Source: an uncultured Gemmatimonadota bacterium (GTDB taxonomy: Bacteria; Gemmatimonadota; Gemmatimonadetes; Gemmatimonadales; Gemmatimonadaceae). Taken from it: a stretch of DNA of 10,609 nucleotides. How positions within the stretch are numbered: position 1 is the stretch's first letter; each line of letters starts with the position of its first letter. The notes beneath the pieces are model-generated. The model searched no databases, was not told the origin of the DNA, and worked only from the letters and a program-made list of their open reading frames with translations. The stretch lies in assembly GCA_903894655.1 (NCBI GenBank), contig CAITQY010000164.1, positions 1 to 10,609 of the forward strand, written 5' to 3'. Positions 1-5,572 of the stretch are shown here, in pieces. Both the position numbers and the translations under genes were made by a program.

Positions 1-69
1 AAGTACTGGCGCGCAGCCTTCCCGCATCTCAAGCTCCTTTTCGGCGACCGACTCGTAGCAACGTCGTGA
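1..69 (+). CDS. 3' end of an unidentified plus-strand gene (partial)
   Basis: Frame 1 is open from the window edge to a TGA at 67-69 and encodes 22 residues including YWRAAFPHLKLLFGDRLVA. The mix of aromatic, aliphatic and charged residues, and third positions mostly G or C, look like real coding sequence. The other two plus frames give low-complexity or Arg/Ser-rich peptides. I do not recognise the family from so short a tail. A hairpin overlaps the proposed stop and the next gene is convergent, which fits a gene ending here. This is an inference from 69 bases and could be wrong. Confidence 0.35.
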   Translation, partial: KYWRAAFPHLKLLFGDRLVATS

Positions 70-84
70 TCCGATGCTCACGAC
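63..84 (+). terminator. Hairpin over the stop codon of the partial gene, possible terminator
   Basis: GTCGTGA at 63-69 and TCACGAC at 78-84 form a perfect 7-bp stem around an 8-nt loop. The left arm contains the TGA stop of the partial gene. No T-run follows on either strand, so this is not a classical intrinsic terminator. It may be a Rho-dependent or 3'-end-stabilising structure in a convergent gap. Confidence 0.3.
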
Positions 85-118
85 TCATACACAGAATTCC
101 TGACAGGTCCCGTTGTTG

Positions 119-154
119 CTCTGCGGCCTCTGCGCTCTCCGGCTGTTCTCTGCG
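119..154. repeat. Three CTCTGCG heptamer repeats
   Basis: CTCTGCG occurs at 119-125, 128-134 and 148-154, with start-to-start spacings of 9 and 20 bp. It lies in the noncoding gap between two convergent genes. Such CTCTGCG/CTTTGCG-like heptamer runs resemble the short repeated elements scattered between genes in several bacterial phyla. Whether this one is dispersed in the genome cannot be judged from a single copy. Confidence 0.4.
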
Positions 155-178
155 TGATCAGTTCAACGAATTAATGAA

Positions 179-679
179 TCACTGCACCACCGGCAGCAAC
201 TTGCCGTGCCAGCTGTCGGACGCTGCTTTCTCGAAGCCCGCTCGATACGCACCGACCGTGGTAATCGTCGTGTCGAACACGTGCGTCTCCGCCACCACCG
301 CACCACCCGCCGCGGCCTCCCGGAATACCGGTCGTGCGCCCGACACCACGGTGCCAGCCGCATCGCGCCAATACACCGTGCCACCGCCCACCAGCGTCGT
401 GCCGACGAGCGATTCGATGTCGCGGAGCACATGAAAAAGTCCGTCGATCGAACAGCCCGTGGCACCGGTGGCCGCTTCGTCGACGCCGATCACGAGGAAG
501 CGATCGTCGCGCCATGCGCGGGCACAGACCAGCGGTGCGCCATGCGCGCGCCAGTTGGCGAGGTGGGCGTCCACGGTCGACAGGAGTGACTGCGCCGCGG
601 CACCGACCACCGGTGCCGCCGCGCCAAATACCCATGCCCTTGAATCATCGGACAACGCATCGAACTGCACGACCGGCAT
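179..679 (-). CDS. Conserved 166-aa protein of unknown function (often mislabelled 'ABC transporter ATPase')
   Basis: The product is 166 aa and soluble, with no signal peptide or membrane segment. It resembles a family of about 160 residues seen in Bacteroidetes and relatives and usually annotated, without basis, as an ABC transporter ATPase. No Walker A or B motif is present. Visible family marks are SRAWVF (13-18), NWRAHG (42-47), a GCSIDG block with Cys76 (75-80), VYWRD (102-106), VFDTT (134-138) and DSWHGKL near the C-terminus. The GCSIDG Cys/Asp pair could be functional, but this is unproven. I chose the ATG at 679 because GGAG lies 8-9 nt upstream, inside the last codons of the SPFH gene (CCGGAGTAA). 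Only 5 bp separate the genes, so the two are probably translated together. The longer in-frame extension to 763 lies inside the SPFH gene and is not needed. Function is unknown. Confidence 0.85.
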   Translation of the reverse strand: MPVVQFDALSDDSRAWVFGAAAPVVGAAAQSLLSTVDAHLANWRAHGAPLVCARAWRDDRFLVIGVDEAATGATGCSIDGLFHVLRDIESLVGTTLVGGGTVYWRDAAGTVVSGARPVFREAAAGGAVVAETHVFDTTITTVGAYRAGFEKAASDSWHGKLLPVVQ

Positions 680-684
680 GGTGT

Positions 685-1647
685 TTACTCCGGGTTCTTG
701 GAGCCGGGAAGCTGCAACATCGGCATCGCGCCGCCCGTCACCTGCGGCATTTGCCCGTTCCAACGCTTCGCCATCTCGTACTGTACCAGCGTATTCGTGA
801 TGCTCTTCGATAGCAGCTCGTTGGCGCGCGCCTGTGCTACCGCTTCGGCTGTGATCGCCTTGGCGCGGCCGGCAGCCTTGATGCTGTCACCCTGCGCTTG
901 GAACGTGTTCTTCTGCAACTCGTTCTGCGCGGTGAGCGCCTGCTGCTGCATGACGTTCTTGAGCGAAATCGCGTCCATGACCGCCTTCGGCGCGCGGAAC
1001 TCGTTGAGCGTGAACTGACGTACGTCAATGCCGTACGGGTCGAGTCGCTTCTGCAGGTTAGCCTGCGTGCGCGTCACGACTTCCGCCTTCTTCGGACCGA
1101 GAATGGCCGCGATTTCTTCGTTGCCCACCACCTCCTGCAGCGACTGACGGATCGCCTGACGGATATAGCCGTGCGAAATCGTCTGTACGTCGGTGCGGAA
1201 GGTCTGATACAGCGCCGGCACCTTGTCAGCACGCAGTTCAAAGCTCATCGACACATCGAGCGACAACGGCTGGCCTTCCACCGAGTTCACGTTGATCTCG
1301 TCGTTCTGCTCCGAGCCTTCCGTGATCGCCTTCGTGAGCACCAACGTCTGCATGAACGTGGGATACGATTGGATCTGCGTCATCACCGGATTCCGCAGGT
1401 GGAAGCCGGGGCCCAACGGCGTGGGATCCACGCCGCCACCACCACGATGAATCACGATGCCCACGTGGCCGGGTTCGATGTAAGTCACCGAGGGTCGCAC
1501 CAGAAAGAGCAGCACCATCAGCGCGACAAACGCACCGGCGAGCTTCATGAACATCCCGTTACCACCGCCGCCGCCGGGGATGCCGGTGAGCGGGTTCCGC
1601 ATAGCGCTGCGCAGTTCGTCGAGCGTCGAATCAATTGATGTGGCCAT
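685..1647 (-). CDS. SPFH/prohibitin-domain membrane protein
   Basis: The product is 320 aa. A Gly-rich N-terminal stretch (residues 24-31) precedes one hydrophobic membrane segment (about 34-51). An SPFH/prohibitin domain follows (about 56-225), opening with the typical IEPGHVGIVIHRGG and PLGPGFHLRNP blocks. An Ala/Gln-rich helical region (about 225-285) probably forms a coiled coil for oligomerisation. Prohibitin/HflK-like proteins form large membrane-bound rings or cages that organise membrane microdomains and control membrane proteases such as FtsH. No FtsH or NfeD gene is next to it here, so the partner is unknown. The ATG at 1647 is supported by a strong AAGGAGG. An extension up to 1839 runs antisense-like through the preceding gene and lacks support. 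Translation is probably coupled to the upstream zinc-site gene, which it overlaps by 17 bp. Confidence 0.93.
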   Translation of the reverse strand: MATSIDSTLDELRSAMRNPLTGIPGGGGGNGMFMKLAGAFVALMVLLFLVRPSVTYIEPGHVGIVIHRGGGGVDPTPLGPGFHLRNPVMTQIQSYPTFMQTLVLTKAITEGSEQNDEINVNSVEGQPLSLDVSMSFELRADKVPALYQTFRTDVQTISHGYIRQAIRQSLQEVVGNEEIAAILGPKKAEVVTRTQANLQKRLDPYGIDVRQFTLNEFRAPKAVMDAISLKNVMQQQALTAQNELQKNTFQAQGDSIKAAGRAKAITAEAVAQARANELLSKSITNTLVQYEMAKRWNGQMPQVTGGAMPMLQLPGSKNPE

Positions 1648-1891
1648 GGACGGCCTCCTTGTAGCAATGAGAACACAGCGGTTCACCCGTGGGGAGTCGC
1701 ACGAGATCGTCTTCGCGTTGCAACCCGTGAATCGGGCACGTGAGATCGGCTTGGCGATCAAGGCGCTTGCGATTGGCCGTCTGCCGAATCCGGCGGCCAA
1801 ATGGAGTAAAGCCCAGCGCCGTAACGAAAAGAGCGCCAACTACCGCCAGCAGGGCGATGAAGAGGGCGCTCTCGAGCATGATGGCGTTCAT
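1631..1891 (-). CDS. Small membrane protein with a putative zinc-binding CxxH/CxxC site
   Basis: The product is 86 aa. Residues 5-28 form one hydrophobic transmembrane helix (ALFIALLAVVGALFVTALG). A basic linker follows (FGRRIRQTANRKRLDRQ), then a short cytoplasmic-type tail with Cys52-x2-His55 and Cys73-x2-Cys76, spaced like a zinc ribbon or knuckle. Three points support a real gene: the protein-like composition, the tight overlap with the SPFH gene, and that gene's ribosome binding site inside this reading frame. I chose the ATG at 1891. A TTG at 1903 would add four residues, and a second ATG at 1879 would remove four. No good Shine-Dalgarno precedes any of them, but a -10-like TATTAT lies 11 nt upstream of 1891. 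I recognise no named family. The operon position suggests a job tied to the SPFH protein (inference). Confidence 0.75.
   Translation of the reverse strand: MNAIMLESALFIALLAVVGALFVTALGFTPFGRRIRQTANRKRLDRQADLTCPIHGLQREDDLVRLPTGEPLCSHCYKEAVHGHIN
1654..1660 (-). promoter_or_regulatory. Strong ribosome binding site for the SPFH gene
   Basis: AAGGAGG on the minus strand lies 6 nt before the ATG at 1647 and fixes the SPFH start. It is embedded in the upstream gene, in Lys-Glu-Ala codons eight to ten codons before that gene's stop. Ribosomes finishing the upstream gene would therefore pass over it. Confidence 0.85.
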
Positions 1892-1902
1892 ATAGGTATT
1901 CA

Positions 1903-1908
1903 ATAATA
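1903..1908 (-). promoter_or_regulatory. Putative -10 element for the zinc-site/SPFH operon
   Basis: TATTAT on the minus strand ends 11 nt before the ATG at 1891, in an AT-rich patch of otherwise GC-rich DNA. The -35 region is weak: TTGATG and TGACAC lie further upstream at poor spacing. If the element is used, the transcript would have a leader of only a few nucleotides, matching the absence of a Shine-Dalgarno. Confidence 0.4.
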
Positions 1909-2003
1909 CGGTCTGCGAGTCGGAAAAGTGTCATCAATCGGCGCGACGTGGTGTCCACGCGGCCGCAAGATGTCCGCATCGTGTTGTTCTGTAATGAGTT
2001 AAG

Positions 2004-2057
2004 CACCGATTGCACTGATCGACCAAAAGCGCGTTTCGCTGATCTGTGCGATCGGTG
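2004..2057. other. Long imperfect inverted repeat (54-nt hairpin)
   Basis: CACCGATTGCAC at 2004-2015 pairs with GTGCGATCGGTG at 2046-2057, 12 bp with one G-T. After a T-T mismatch the stem continues with GATC/GATC (2017-2020 with 2041-2044), then AGCG/CGCT (2028-2031 with 2037-2040) around a 5-nt loop, leaving a 7-nt bulge. It lies downstream of the SRPBCC-SDR stop and upstream of the zinc-site gene, both minus strand. No T-run follows, so it may be a 3'-end structure, a small RNA, a regulator site or a decayed repeat. Confidence 0.6.
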
Positions 2058-2071
2058 TCATCCTCCCGGAT

Positions 2072-2085
2072 CCGCGTTCCCGCGG
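2072..2085 (-). terminator. Small GC hairpin after the SDR stop codon
   Basis: CCGCG at 2072-2076 and CGCGG at 2081-2085 form a 5-bp stem. Read on the minus strand the loop is GGAA, a stable GNRA-type tetraloop. It starts 16 nt after the SRPBCC-SDR stop. No T-tract follows, so only weak or Rho-assisted termination or 3'-end protection is likely. Confidence 0.3.
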
Positions 2086-2101
2086 TTGCCGTGGCTCGTG
2101 C

Positions 2102-3475
2102 CTACTCACCCAACTCAAACCGCAGCATCGACTCGAGATCGGGCAACCGCCACGTAAAGCCCGCGTCGCGCAGCACCCGCGGCTCCACGCGTTGACTGGC
2201 AAGTACGGTGAGATTGGCCATCTCCTCGCCCAGCAACAGCCGCAGCGCGAACGCCGGGGCATGCGCGATAGTGGGTCGGCCGAGTACCGCCCCAAGCACC
2301 TTCGTATACTCAGCGTTCGTCACTGCGGTCGGCGCCACGAGGTTGACTGGGCCGCGAATGTCATCACGCATGAGGCAGAAGTGGATCGCGCCGATTTCAT
2401 CGTCGAGCGCGATCGGGCTGATCCACTGCGAACCCGGCCCAAGCGTGCCGCCGGCCCCGAAACGGAACAGCGGCGCCTGCGTGCCGAGTGCGCCGCCGGC
2501 GGCGCCTTGCACGATGCCCGTACGCAGATGCACGACGCGAATGCCGGCCCGCTCCGCGGGTGCCGTGCTCGCCTCCCAGGCGCGACCGACGTCGGCGAGA
2601 TAGTCGCTACCGAAAGCACTGCGCTCGTCGAGGAGCTCGTCGCCACGACTGCCGTAGATCCCGATGGCCGAGCCGCTCAGCATCACGCGTGGCTTGCGCG
2701 ACAGCTGCGCGAGCGTGTGCGCGAGCAGCGACGTGCCTTCCACCCGACTGCTCTTGAGTGCGGTACGGTGCGCGCTCGACCAGCGCGTGGCGATCGATGC
2801 CCCGGCCAGATGAATCACGGCATCGACGCCTTCGAGGGCGCGTGGATCGAGCTGACCGCGCTCGGGATTCCACTGCACATCATGACTGCCCGGTTTCGGC
2901 GCGCTGCGGCCGATACGGATCACCTCGTGACCGCCGGTCGACAGAAACGCCGCGAGCTGCGTGCCGATGAAGCCACTCGCGCCGGTGATCGCGATGCGCA
3001 GACGCGGCCGGTCGGCGAACTGGGCATGTCGCGCCAAGTCGCCCAGCATGATGGCGTGTCGGTACGCGAAGACGCGCGCCAAGGTGCGCTGCGTGTATCC
3101 GCCGGCGACCGCACTCCCTAAACCGCCGAGCGGGAGTGCATAGCGGATATGATCGTCCAGCGTGCTTGATTGGGCATCGATCGGCGTGAAGCCGTGCGTG
3201 TGCTCCCACGCCGCAAACGGGCCATCACGCATGACGTCACGGAACTGACGATTCTCGATGTACGCGCGATGCTCGAGGGTCCACGTGGTGGGTACCGGGC
3301 CGGCGTGCACCTGCAGCACCACCTTGGCGCCGTCGCGAATGCCTCCCGTGTGCTCGAGCACCTTGGGGCGGTCCCACGGCGGCGACAGCCGCTCGAACGC
3401 GCCGTCGCGTTCATGCCACGCGAAGAGCGCCTCGACGGGCACGGGGGCGTGCACCTGCTTCCGGAATTCCTGCAT
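2102..3475 (-). CDS. SRPBCC domain fused to TIGR01777 (YfcH-like) SDR epimerase-family protein
   Basis: The product is 457 aa. Residues 1-150 form a SRPBCC/START-like ligand-binding domain of the cell-division-inhibitor SulA-like/polyketide-cyclase type. Residues 158 to about 400 form an extended SDR Rossmann domain with the NAD(P)-binding TGASGFIG (164-171), a HLAGASI block (222-228) and SGSAIGIYG carrying the likely catalytic Tyr274. The C-terminus (about 408-457) fits the DUF1731 tail of TIGR01777 proteins. E. coli YfcH lacks the N-terminal SRPBCC part, so this is a fusion, though such fusions occur in other phyla. The substrate is unknown. The ATG at 3475 starts exactly where the SRPBCC fold begins. 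A GTG at 3481 is an alternative, because GGAGAG (3487-3492) sits 5 nt from the GTG but 11 nt from the ATG. It is the last gene of an operon with the glycosylase and secreted protein. Confidence 0.9.
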   Translation of the reverse strand: MQEFRKQVHAPVPVEALFAWHERDGAFERLSPPWDRPKVLEHTGGIRDGAKVVLQVHAGPVPTTWTLEHRAYIENRQFRDVMRDGPFAAWEHTHGFTPIDAQSSTLDDHIRYALPLGGLGSAVAGGYTQRTLARVFAYRHAIMLGDLARHAQFADRPRLRIAITGASGFIGTQLAAFLSTGGHEVIRIGRSAPKPGSHDVQWNPERGQLDPRALEGVDAVIHLAGASIATRWSSAHRTALKSSRVEGTSLLAHTLAQLSRKPRVMLSGSAIGIYGSRGDELLDERSAFGSDYLADVGRAWEASTAPAERAGIRVVHLRTGIVQGAAGGALGTQAPLFRFGAGGTLGPGSQWISPIALDDEIGAIHFCLMRDDIRGPVNLVAPTAVTNAEYTKVLGAVLGRPTIAHAPAFALRLLLGEEMANLTVLASQRVEPRVLRDAGFTWRLPDLESMLRFELGE

Positions 3476-3524
3476 CGACACGAGCACTCTCCACTGCGGC
3501 GAGCCGCATTCACCAGCCCCTGCG

Positions 3525-4178
3525 CTACCAGCCGCCGGCGTCTTCGAGATCGAGGACCCGCCAGCAGTACCAACTGGCAACGCTTGCCCACGGGCGCCAG
3601 TTCCGCGCCACCTTCTCCAACCGGTCCGCCTCCGGCAGCGCTCGCATGCGATAGATCCGCTGCGCCCCCTTCCGGACACCGAGATCCAGCACCGGGAGCA
3701 CGTCCGGACGTCCGAGCCGGAACATCAGGAACATCTGTGCTGTCCATCGGCCGACACCGCGCACCGCCACCAGGGCATCGATCACCGCCTCGTCGTCCAT
3801 GGTGTCGATCACGTCGAGCGGCAGCCGGGCATCCTCGACATGGCGCGCCAAGTCAACGATCGCGCGCGTTTTCGCCGCCGACAGCCCGCAGGCGCGCAGT
3901 GTGTCCTCATCCGACGCCAAAATCTGCATCGGGGTCGGAGCATCCCCGCCGGTACCGATGCGGTCCTTGACGCGCCCATAAATCGTGGACGCGGCGCCAC
4001 CGGACAGTTGTTGATAGACGATCGCCCGCGCCAGATGATCGAAGTGCGTACCGTCGGCGCGCGGCAGCATCGTGCACGGGCCCACGCGCTCGATGGCCAC
4101 CGCCATCTTCGGATCTTGGGCACTGAGCGCCGCCACCGCCTCCTTGAGGCGGCGCGACGTCAGCTTCACGATCGTCAT
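3525..4178 (-). CDS. DNA-3-methyladenine glycosylase, AlkA-like (HhH-GPD family)
   Basis: The product is 217 aa, a compact HhH-GPD glycosylase without the N-terminal domain of E. coli AlkA. Residues 45-70 hold the IVYQQLSGGAAS helix typical of the family. The helix-hairpin-helix is at about 136-153, with RGVGRWTAQMFLMF. LPVLDLGVRKG follows, with Asp165 as the catalytic residue equivalent to AlkA Asp238. The conserved NWRPWASVASWYCWR block (193-207) closes the fold. Such enzymes remove alkylated bases such as 3-methyladenine by cleaving the N-glycosidic bond, the first step of base excision repair. The ATG at 4178 lies only 7 bp after the upstream stop and has no clear Shine-Dalgarno, so translation probably depends on coupling. 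I do not assign alkA itself, because several subfamilies share this architecture. Confidence 0.92.
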   Translation of the reverse strand: MTIVKLTSRRLKEAVAALSAQDPKMAVAIERVGPCTMLPRADGTHFDHLARAIVYQQLSGGAASTIYGRVKDRIGTGGDAPTPMQILASDEDTLRACGLSAAKTRAIVDLARHVEDARLPLDVIDTMDDEAVIDALVAVRGVGRWTAQMFLMFRLGRPDVLPVLDLGVRKGAQRIYRMRALPEADRLEKVARNWRPWASVASWYCWRVLDLEDAGGW

Positions 4179-4185
4179 CGTCGGA

Positions 4186-4782
4186 TCACATCGTCAATGA
4201 GAACATCACGTGCGCCTTCGGCGTGCCGGGGAACATCAGCCACGGCTTCGTATCCGAGGGCGTCGTCGAGATACCCGTGGTCGCCGTGGTGGCGAACGGG
4301 ATGTACACGACGAACAGCGGGTTGCCCTGCTTCACCGTGCCCGACGCCGCATCGAACGCGTCCTTCTTGCCGAAGATTTGATACAACGACGCCGGTGCCG
4401 TCGGCATCGTGATCTTTCCCGCCTTCACTTCGGCGAAGCGCACGGTGTCGATCTGACCACCCTTCACGCCCGACACGCGCAGGGCGCGACCGCGGGCCAT
4501 GAACGGGTCCATCGAGTTGTGGTAGCAGGACACGTGGAACTGTTCCTCGGCGGGATCGTCCGCCAGGCACATCATGTCATTCTTCGTGGGGCGAAGCCAC
4601 TCGAGCTTGCCGGCCGTTTTGTAGCCCATCACGCCGGCACCGTCACGCAGCTCCTTTGGAAGCGCTTGGACGGCGGCCGTGATCTGCTCGGCGACCGGTG
4701 GCGGCGTCTGCGCGCCGAGCGCGGCACCGGCAAGCGAAAGGGCCACGGCACAGGTCATGGCACGGCTGGATCGGAACGACAT
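4186..4782 (-). CDS. Secreted protein of unknown function
   Basis: The product is 198 aa. It opens with a signal peptide: basic MSFRSSR, a hydrophobic core to about residue 22, and a likely cleavage after ALGA (about 21-24). The mature part has no membrane segment. Two cysteines, Cys72 (in NDMMCLADD) and Cys86 (in HVSCYHN), could form a disulfide in the periplasm. A LEWLRPTKND block (60-69) and the end motif PWLMFPGTPKAHVM (180-193) look conserved-family-like, but I cannot name the family. GGGAG lies 8 nt before the ATG at 4782 and a plausible promoter lies upstream. It is the first gene of an operon with the DNA glycosylase and the SDR fusion. There is no obvious functional link, so they may merely share a transcript. 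Confidence 0.85.
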   Translation of the reverse strand: MSFRSSRAMTCAVALSLAGAALGAQTPPPVAEQITAAVQALPKELRDGAGVMGYKTAGKLEWLRPTKNDMMCLADDPAEEQFHVSCYHNSMDPFMARGRALRVSGVKGGQIDTVRFAEVKAGKITMPTAPASLYQIFGKKDAFDAASGTVKQGNPLFVVYIPFATTATTGISTTPSDTKPWLMFPGTPKAHVMFSLTM

Positions 4783-4819
4783 GGTTCGAGCTCCCGGAGA
4801 AGACGGACAAAAGTGACAG

Positions 4820-4847
4820 TTGTGGTTACCACCGTGGAGCGTATTCT
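4820..4847 (+). promoter_or_regulatory. Putative sigma-70-type promoter for the histidine kinase
   Basis: TTGTGG (4820-4825) and TATTCT (4842-4847) are separated by 16 bp. The -10 ends 9 nt before the ATG at 4857, so transcription would begin within a few nucleotides of the start codon. No Shine-Dalgarno is present, which fits a leaderless mRNA. Confidence 0.45.
4822..4832. promoter_or_regulatory. Perfect 11-bp palindrome, possible operator
   Basis: GTGGTTACCAC has 5-bp arms around a central T. It lies in the spacer of the plus promoter, touching its -35, and just downstream of the predicted start of the minus transcript. A protein bound here could control both directions. No regulator gene is nearby, so this is a prediction only. 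Confidence 0.4.
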
Positions 4848-4872
4848 ACGACGCATATGGCCACCGACACAA
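4843..4872 (-). promoter_or_regulatory. Putative sigma-70-type promoter for the secreted protein operon
   Basis: Read on the minus strand, TTGTGT (4867-4872) and TAGAAT (4843-4848) are separated by 18 bp. The predicted transcript would start near 4836, giving a leader of about 54 nt with GGGAG before the ATG at 4782. The -35 lies inside the first codons of the divergent kinase gene. Its -10 overlaps the -10 of the opposite promoter. Confidence 0.45.
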
Positions 4873-5549
4873 ATGCCGTGCCGCAGAGTGAGCCCGAGCT
4901 CGAGGCGCTGGTGCGCTTTGCCAAGCGGGTTTCGCACGACATCAACAACTTCTCGACGGTCGTCCGGACGTACAGCGAGCTACTTCGGTCTGACATCGCG
5001 GAGAGCGACCCGATGCATGCCGACGTCGTCGAGATCCATCGGGCGGCGGACGCCACGGTCCAGTATCTCCAGCGGGTGACGCAATTTTCACGTGCCGGCA
5101 ACATGCGGCGGCTCCCTACGCTGGTGGACGACGGCATCGCCGACGCGGTGGCTATGCTGGCCACCGAGCTGGGTGACCGGGCCGTGAACGTCACTGCCGG
5201 CGGCGGACAGATTCAGGCCGATGCGCGCTGGTGGCGGGACGTGGTTATCGAACTGCTGCGCAACGCGCACGACGCGGCGCCGGCGGGCAGCGCCATCGTT
5301 ATCCGGAGTGCGGTACAGAACGCCGTGGTGACCATCGATGTGGAAGACGAAGGTGCGGGCATTCCCGCCGACTTGGCTTCGACCGTCACCGAACCGTTCG
5401 TGACATCCAAGAAGGGCATTCGCGGGGCCGGGATCGGACTGGCGATCGTCGCCGCGTTCGTCCGTACGCTCGGTGGGTCGATCCACTTCGATCGGATCGA
5501 CGGCACCACCGGCGCACGCACCCGGGTGCGGCTGACCCTTCCGGCCTAG
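4857..5549 (+). CDS. Small soluble histidine kinase, HDINN type, without sensor domain
   Basis: The product is 230 aa with no membrane segment, PAS, GAF or receiver domain. Residues 14-80 form a HisKA-like dimerisation helix pair with the phosphoacceptor His27 in RVSHDINNF. This H-D-x-N-N box differs from the usual H-E-x-R-x-P. The ATPase domain (about 120-230) has an N-box ELLRNAHDA with Asn136, G1 DEGAG (164-168), an F-box EPFVTSK (179-185) and G2 GAGIGLAIV (190-198). All parts needed for autophosphorylation are present. The input must come from a partner protein or through the short N-terminus. The cognate receiver is not adjacent. It is convergent with cheB, 8 bp apart, so a link to chemotaxis is possible but not shown. 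The ATG at 4857 follows a -10-like element and has no Shine-Dalgarno. The upstream extension to 4698 runs into the divergent gene and is rejected. Confidence 0.88.
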   Translation: MATDTNAVPQSEPELEALVRFAKRVSHDINNFSTVVRTYSELLRSDIAESDPMHADVVEIHRAADATVQYLQRVTQFSRAGNMRRLPTLVDDGIADAVAMLATELGDRAVNVTAGGGQIQADARWWRDVVIELLRNAHDAAPAGSAIVIRSAVQNAVVTIDVEDEGAGIPADLASTVTEPFVTSKKGIRGAGIGLAIVAAFVRTLGGSIHFDRIDGTTGARTRVRLTLPA

Positions 5550-5572
5550 CGCGCGCGTTACGTGCGGCGCGC
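5549..5572. terminator. GC-rich hairpin between convergent kinase and cheB genes
   Basis: GCGCGC at 5551-5556 can pair with GCGCGC at 5567-5572 around a 10-nt loop containing the cheB stop codon. It covers the 8-bp gap between the two convergent stops and could act in both directions. No T-run is present, so intrinsic termination is uncertain. Confidence 0.3.

Noticed and set aside
1648..1839. 64-codon upstream extension of the SPFH gene
   Set aside because: The extension lies inside the zinc-site gene in another frame, while an AAGGAGG marks the ATG at 1647.
1999..2061. 20-codon minus-strand frame with GGGAGG upstream, inside the large hairpin
   Set aside because: The GGGAGG touches the ATG with no spacer, so ribosome binding would be poor. 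The frame is too short to judge.
2192..3121. 309-codon plus-strand open frame opposite the SDR gene
   Set aside because: It is a shadow of a clear Rossmann-fold gene and is rich in Arg and Ala without motifs.
3258..4412. 384-codon plus-strand open frame opposite the SDR, glycosylase and secreted-protein genes
   Set aside because: It crosses three well-supported minus-strand genes and shows no domain.
5551..5572. Classical intrinsic terminator after cheB or the kinase gene
   Set aside because: The GC stem exists but no T-run follows on either strand, so it is kept only as a weak candidate. No proper intrinsic terminator was found anywhere in the window.
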